The position numbers and the translations under genes are program-made. A DNA stretch of 64,000 nt from Cymbomonas tetramitiformis (taxonomy: Eukaryota; Chlorophyta; Pyramimonadophyceae; Pyramimonadales; Pyramimonadaceae), in assembly GCA_001247695.2 (NCBI GenBank), contig LGRX02025804.1:1-64000 (forward strand), in the 5' to 3' direction. Positions within the stretch are counted from its first letter, which is position 1. Each line of letters begins with the position of its first letter. This document shows positions 61,306 through 64,000 of the stretch, piece after piece. The notes under the pieces were generated by a model. It was given only the letters and a program-made list of their open reading frames with translations. It was not told where the DNA came from and ran no database searches.

Positions 61306-61869
61306 TTAAGTGATGGCTCTAAAGGTGTTCCAAAGGCTTGGACGATGCTTGGACTCTTCTTCGTGGGGGAATCCAAGGTTGTTCCAAAGGCTTGGACGGG
61401 GCTTGGATATTGTTAAACAATGGTTCCAACGGCTTGGACGGGATTTAGAACTCACCGAGTCGGACGATGCATACTCAATCGGGCTGAAGAAGTTTTCACG
61501 GATCTTCCGGAGCATCCGTTCGGCATGGTCATGAAGATATGTGTCATCCCCGTGTTCTTCCTCTTCGTCCGTCTCTGACGGTGGATCCGTCTCACCGTCA
61601 TCATTCACACTTTCGGGACCGTCAAGAGAGTCGTTTTCTTCATGATCTCGGTCATTGGAGAGGCGTGCGACGGGCGGATGTAGGATCAAATGCCGCCTAA
61701 TCTGTTTTTTGGAGTAGCAAAATCGGAGTCTGCATTGATCGCATGGGCATGGAGTGCCTTCCGCGTTCTCGTTTCGAGCTAGTCCACGCCTTTGCCTAGC
61801 CATTATTCCTGCGAATCCATGTAAGAAGTGTGAGTTGTCTGACCGGACTTGTAAGGTTTTCAGATGCAT
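61306..61869 (-). CDS. Possible transposase-associated N-terminal zinc domain protein (187 aa)
   Basis: ATG at 61867-61869, or the second at 61801-61803 (MARQRRGLARNENAEG). TPCPCDQCRLRFCYSKKQIRRHLILHPP resembles the Cys-rich N-terminus of CACTA/TNP2-like transposase-associated proteins (CPC..C ... R.HL). An acidic stretch (EEEEHGDD) follows, then a short helical segment (HAERMLRKIRENFF). The C-terminal 40 residues (RPSRWN, RPSLWN) are read through the TCCAAGCC-type palindromes and are suspect. Likely only a first exon or a fragment. Confidence 0.4.
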   Translation of the reverse strand: MHLKTLQVRSDNSHFLHGFAGIMARQRRGLARNENAEGTPCPCDQCRLRFCYSKKQIRRHLILHPPVARLSNDRDHEENDSLDGPESVNDDGETDPPSETDEEEEHGDDTYLHDHAERMLRKIRENFFSPIEYASSDSVSSKSRPSRWNHCLTISKPRPSLWNNLGFPHEEESKHRPSLWNTFRAIT

Positions 61870-62762
61870 TCCGGGCGCCCGGACCCATGGTCCGGCGCGT
61901 GGGAACGTAGTTCCGGGCGGTCGGAATTAAATACCTTCAACATTCGGCAAAAGTCCGGTTTGTCACCTTTACATCAGGGTTTCTACGTTTTTAGGCACAA
62001 TCCGGGCGCCCGGACAGGCCAGGGATTACGGTGTCCATCGGTTTGGAAAAGCCATCTTAAAAATCGACTAGGTCCACTTCTGGGGATTAATCCAGAGGCT
62101 TGGAAGTCCATTGGAATGGGACATTTGCTCCCACTTGAAAAATTCCATGCCTCTGGAATTCCAAAGTGAAGCATTGGAATCGCACAAAGTTATTTAGAAC
62201 GTTTTGAGGATTGCAAAAATCACCTAAGGACCAATATTCCAACGGGTTGGCCCACTCAAACCAATGGCATGGAACTTTTTTGGTAAAAATCGACTAGGTC
62301 CACTTCTGGGGGTTTATCCAAGCCCTTGGAAGTCCATTGGAATGGGACATTTGCTCCCACTTGAGAAATTCCATGCCCCTGGAATTCCAAAGTGAAGCCT
62401 CTTATTTCAAAGCTTAACACTTGGCTGTTTTTTGTGTAAAAAGCCCAAAAAACAAAATTTCGGAAAATTTTCTGTTTTTTTGAAAAGTGGACATATGTTT
62501 GGCCCCGATGTTTTTGATATGCAGCGACGTGAAAAATGCAGAAAAATTGTTTTCTACCGTCAATTATGCACATCTTACGGGAAATTTCTAAAAATAGAGC
62601 TGCGACGAATTCTGTAGAAGGACTTGCTCCAAAAATAAAAAGCAACAGTCCAGAAAACAGAAATATACAGTATAGCGATGGACTGCTCAGATCGAAGATT
62701 AAATTGGATTCGTCGTGCACGAATGGTTGGATCGACTGCTCAGTCTTTCGCCGTACGTAGTA

Positions 62763-62885
62763 TAATCGCGAGTAATCGCGAGTAATCGCGAGTAATCGCG
62801 AGTAATCGCGAGTAATCGCGAGTAATCGCGAGTAATCGCGAGTAATCGTTAGTAATCGCGAGTAATCGCGAGTAATCGCGAGTAT
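62763..62885. repeat. AGTAATCGCG decamer minisatellite (12 units)
   Basis: Ten-base unit AGTAATCGCG, twelve copies with one variant (AGTAATCGTT) and a truncated last unit. Confidence 0.97.
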
Positions 62886-64000
62886 CGCGACCTTTGAAGA
62901 CGATGGATTTTCAAATGGCTAGACGAACGGTACTCTGTGACTGTGGACTGTGGACACAGTGAAGACCCGACACTTTACAATACGGAACTTCATATTTCAC
63001 CTCAACGCCGTCGAAGACTTGCAGTATTGTATGTCCAGGTTTGTACTGTAATTATCTATATGAGCTTAGCCGTGTCTTCTTTCTTCTCATTTTTCGCAAG
63101 ATTACTTTGTGGAGATCTGCAGGAAATTCTCCGGTGACGCTCGGGTCCGGGACGTAAACGCGATTCCAGGAAGTCTGAAAGATCTCTGCGGCGGAGTTAT
63201 TCAAACGGTACGGGCTCAATTCGCTGTGACACTGAGAATGCCGCAACGACAGTTCTTGAACGTACCTGCCGTTATCTAGCAGCCTTGCATGTTGCGCGCG
63301 CAGAGTTGTTTTCAGCATTTTGTTTGAAAACAGTTCAGCATCATCGTAGTAGCAACACCGTATCATTAATCCCACAAACCTGCACTTTTAAAAATAGCGT
63401 CAGCCCAAAATAGTACCGATGCTCGAGAATCGGCCATAACACGCCGGTATGTTTTCCACATATGCGTGTAGAACTGAGCTTTGTGTTTTACTTTTTCAGG
63501 GATTGGTACCGCCCGGGTCGAGAATTGCTCTATCGCAGGTAAGACTGTTTAAACGTTGGATCTGATTTGCGTTTCGTTGACTGAAGTTTATTATTTTACT
63601 TGCGGTTCGGCGTCTGATGAACGCTGATTTTGTTCTGTTTTACGGCATGTTCGCAGGTCGTGTTTCAAGTGCGTCGGTGCTTGCAATTAGCGGAACAGAT
63701 TTCAATTTAAAAGTTTCAAACTAATTAGAGTAGTTTTAAGAGTAGTTTCGAAAGCTTGCAGCTTTCGGTAGAATCCCTGACTTGTGATAGCATTATTAGC
63801 CTGAACCTAGATCCCACGCACTTGTAACTCTGTCAAGTAATGTTATTTATCCAATGATGATGACGTATTTGCAACTTAGCATCGCAACCTTTAAACTTTC
63901 TGTGTACAGCATGCACACGACATCATAATGTATGTGTGCAAAGAAACATGAAAACAATGTAGCAACAATTGCAAGTGTATTTTGGAACTGCGCGGTACCC
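62886..64000. other. No confident gene; possible exon at 63500-63538
   Basis: A minus frame at 63052-63375 (107 codons) has no recognised domain. At 63491-63499 CTTTTTCAG precedes, and at 63539-63544 GTAAGA follows, a 39-base open stretch (GLVPPGSRIALSQ): good 3' and 5' splice-site matches in eukaryotic DNA. Other possible sites are CAG/GTTTGT at 63041 and TTCGCAG at 63656. This may be the edge of a host gene beyond the window. Confidence 0.3.

Larger units (their letters stand above)
59307..62400. repeat. Region dense in TTCCAAGCCTTTGGAA-type palindromes
   Basis: TTCCAAGCCTTTGGAA, TTCCAAGCCCTTGGA, GTTCCAAAGGCTTGGACG and relatives occur more than twenty times on both strands. A second palindrome, TCCGGGCGCCCGGA, occurs near 59336, 61870 and 62000. 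Long frames here exist because of the repeats. It abuts, and probably truncates, the gypsy 2 polyprotein. Confidence 0.85.

Overview
This window is nuclear DNA of a eukaryote with a repeat-rich genome and consists almost entirely of mobile elements, many of them nested. No confident host housekeeping gene, rRNA or tRNA was recognised. A green alga is the best guess, possibly a prasinophyte or streptophyte alga: the coding islands are GC-rich and rich in Ala/Pro, and there is a Ty3/gypsy element carrying a DNMT3-like cytosine methyltransferase. This is inference; no marker gene settles it.

Layout. 1-2.6 kb and 11.75-14.76 kb (both minus strand) hold two close copies of a gene for a large protein: Cys-rich PHD-like fingers, Pro/Ala repeats, a 2OG-Fe(II) dioxygenase domain, a conserved middle region and a Lys/Glu/Ala coiled coil. 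Each copy has a different lesion. 2.6-4.5 kb is an AT-rich stretch with a small CxxC protein gene and unusual palindromes. 4.5-7.7 kb is a DDE/D-type transposase gene with one frameshift. 7.8-11.1 kb is a foldback element whose arms are arrays of a ~184-bp repeat; it carries two small hAT MITEs with perfect 8-bp target duplications. 14.8-21 kb holds small TIR elements, tandem repeats and a hAT transposase C-terminus. 21.08-24.92 kb is a TIR-bounded unit carrying several small CxxC-protein genes, two of them behind near-identical TATA promoter blocks.

25.2-42.65 kb is one broken Ty3/gypsy chromovirus on the minus strand, split by later insertions: a Ty1/copia element (26178-35702, TSD GTAGT) that is itself split by a 3.6-kb TIR element (31428-35004); a TIR/foldback element (36117-40772) that holds a second TIR element (36130-37917); and a composite hAT MITE (41439-42105, TSD CCGAGGAG). 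The junctions give a relative insertion order.

43-46.4 kb is decamer and CTGCA-rich repeat DNA. 46.4-59.3 kb is a second, much better preserved Ty3/gypsy element on the plus strand: a long leader with nine copies of a covarying hairpin, gag-protease, a large unknown region, a multi-membrane-segment region, reverse transcriptase, RNase H and then a DNMT3-like methyltransferase where integrase is expected. It runs out into 59.3-62.4 kb, a region full of TCCAAGCC-type palindromes with a 114-bp (38-codon) tandem repeat. The last 1.6 kb has a decamer minisatellite and one candidate micro-exon.

How the genes relate: the methyltransferase, the Dam-like domain of the first gypsy element and the repeated 2OG oxygenase are all domain types that can act on nucleic acids or chromatin, and all sit in repeated or mobile DNA here. 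Whether they act in one pathway cannot be told from sequence alone.
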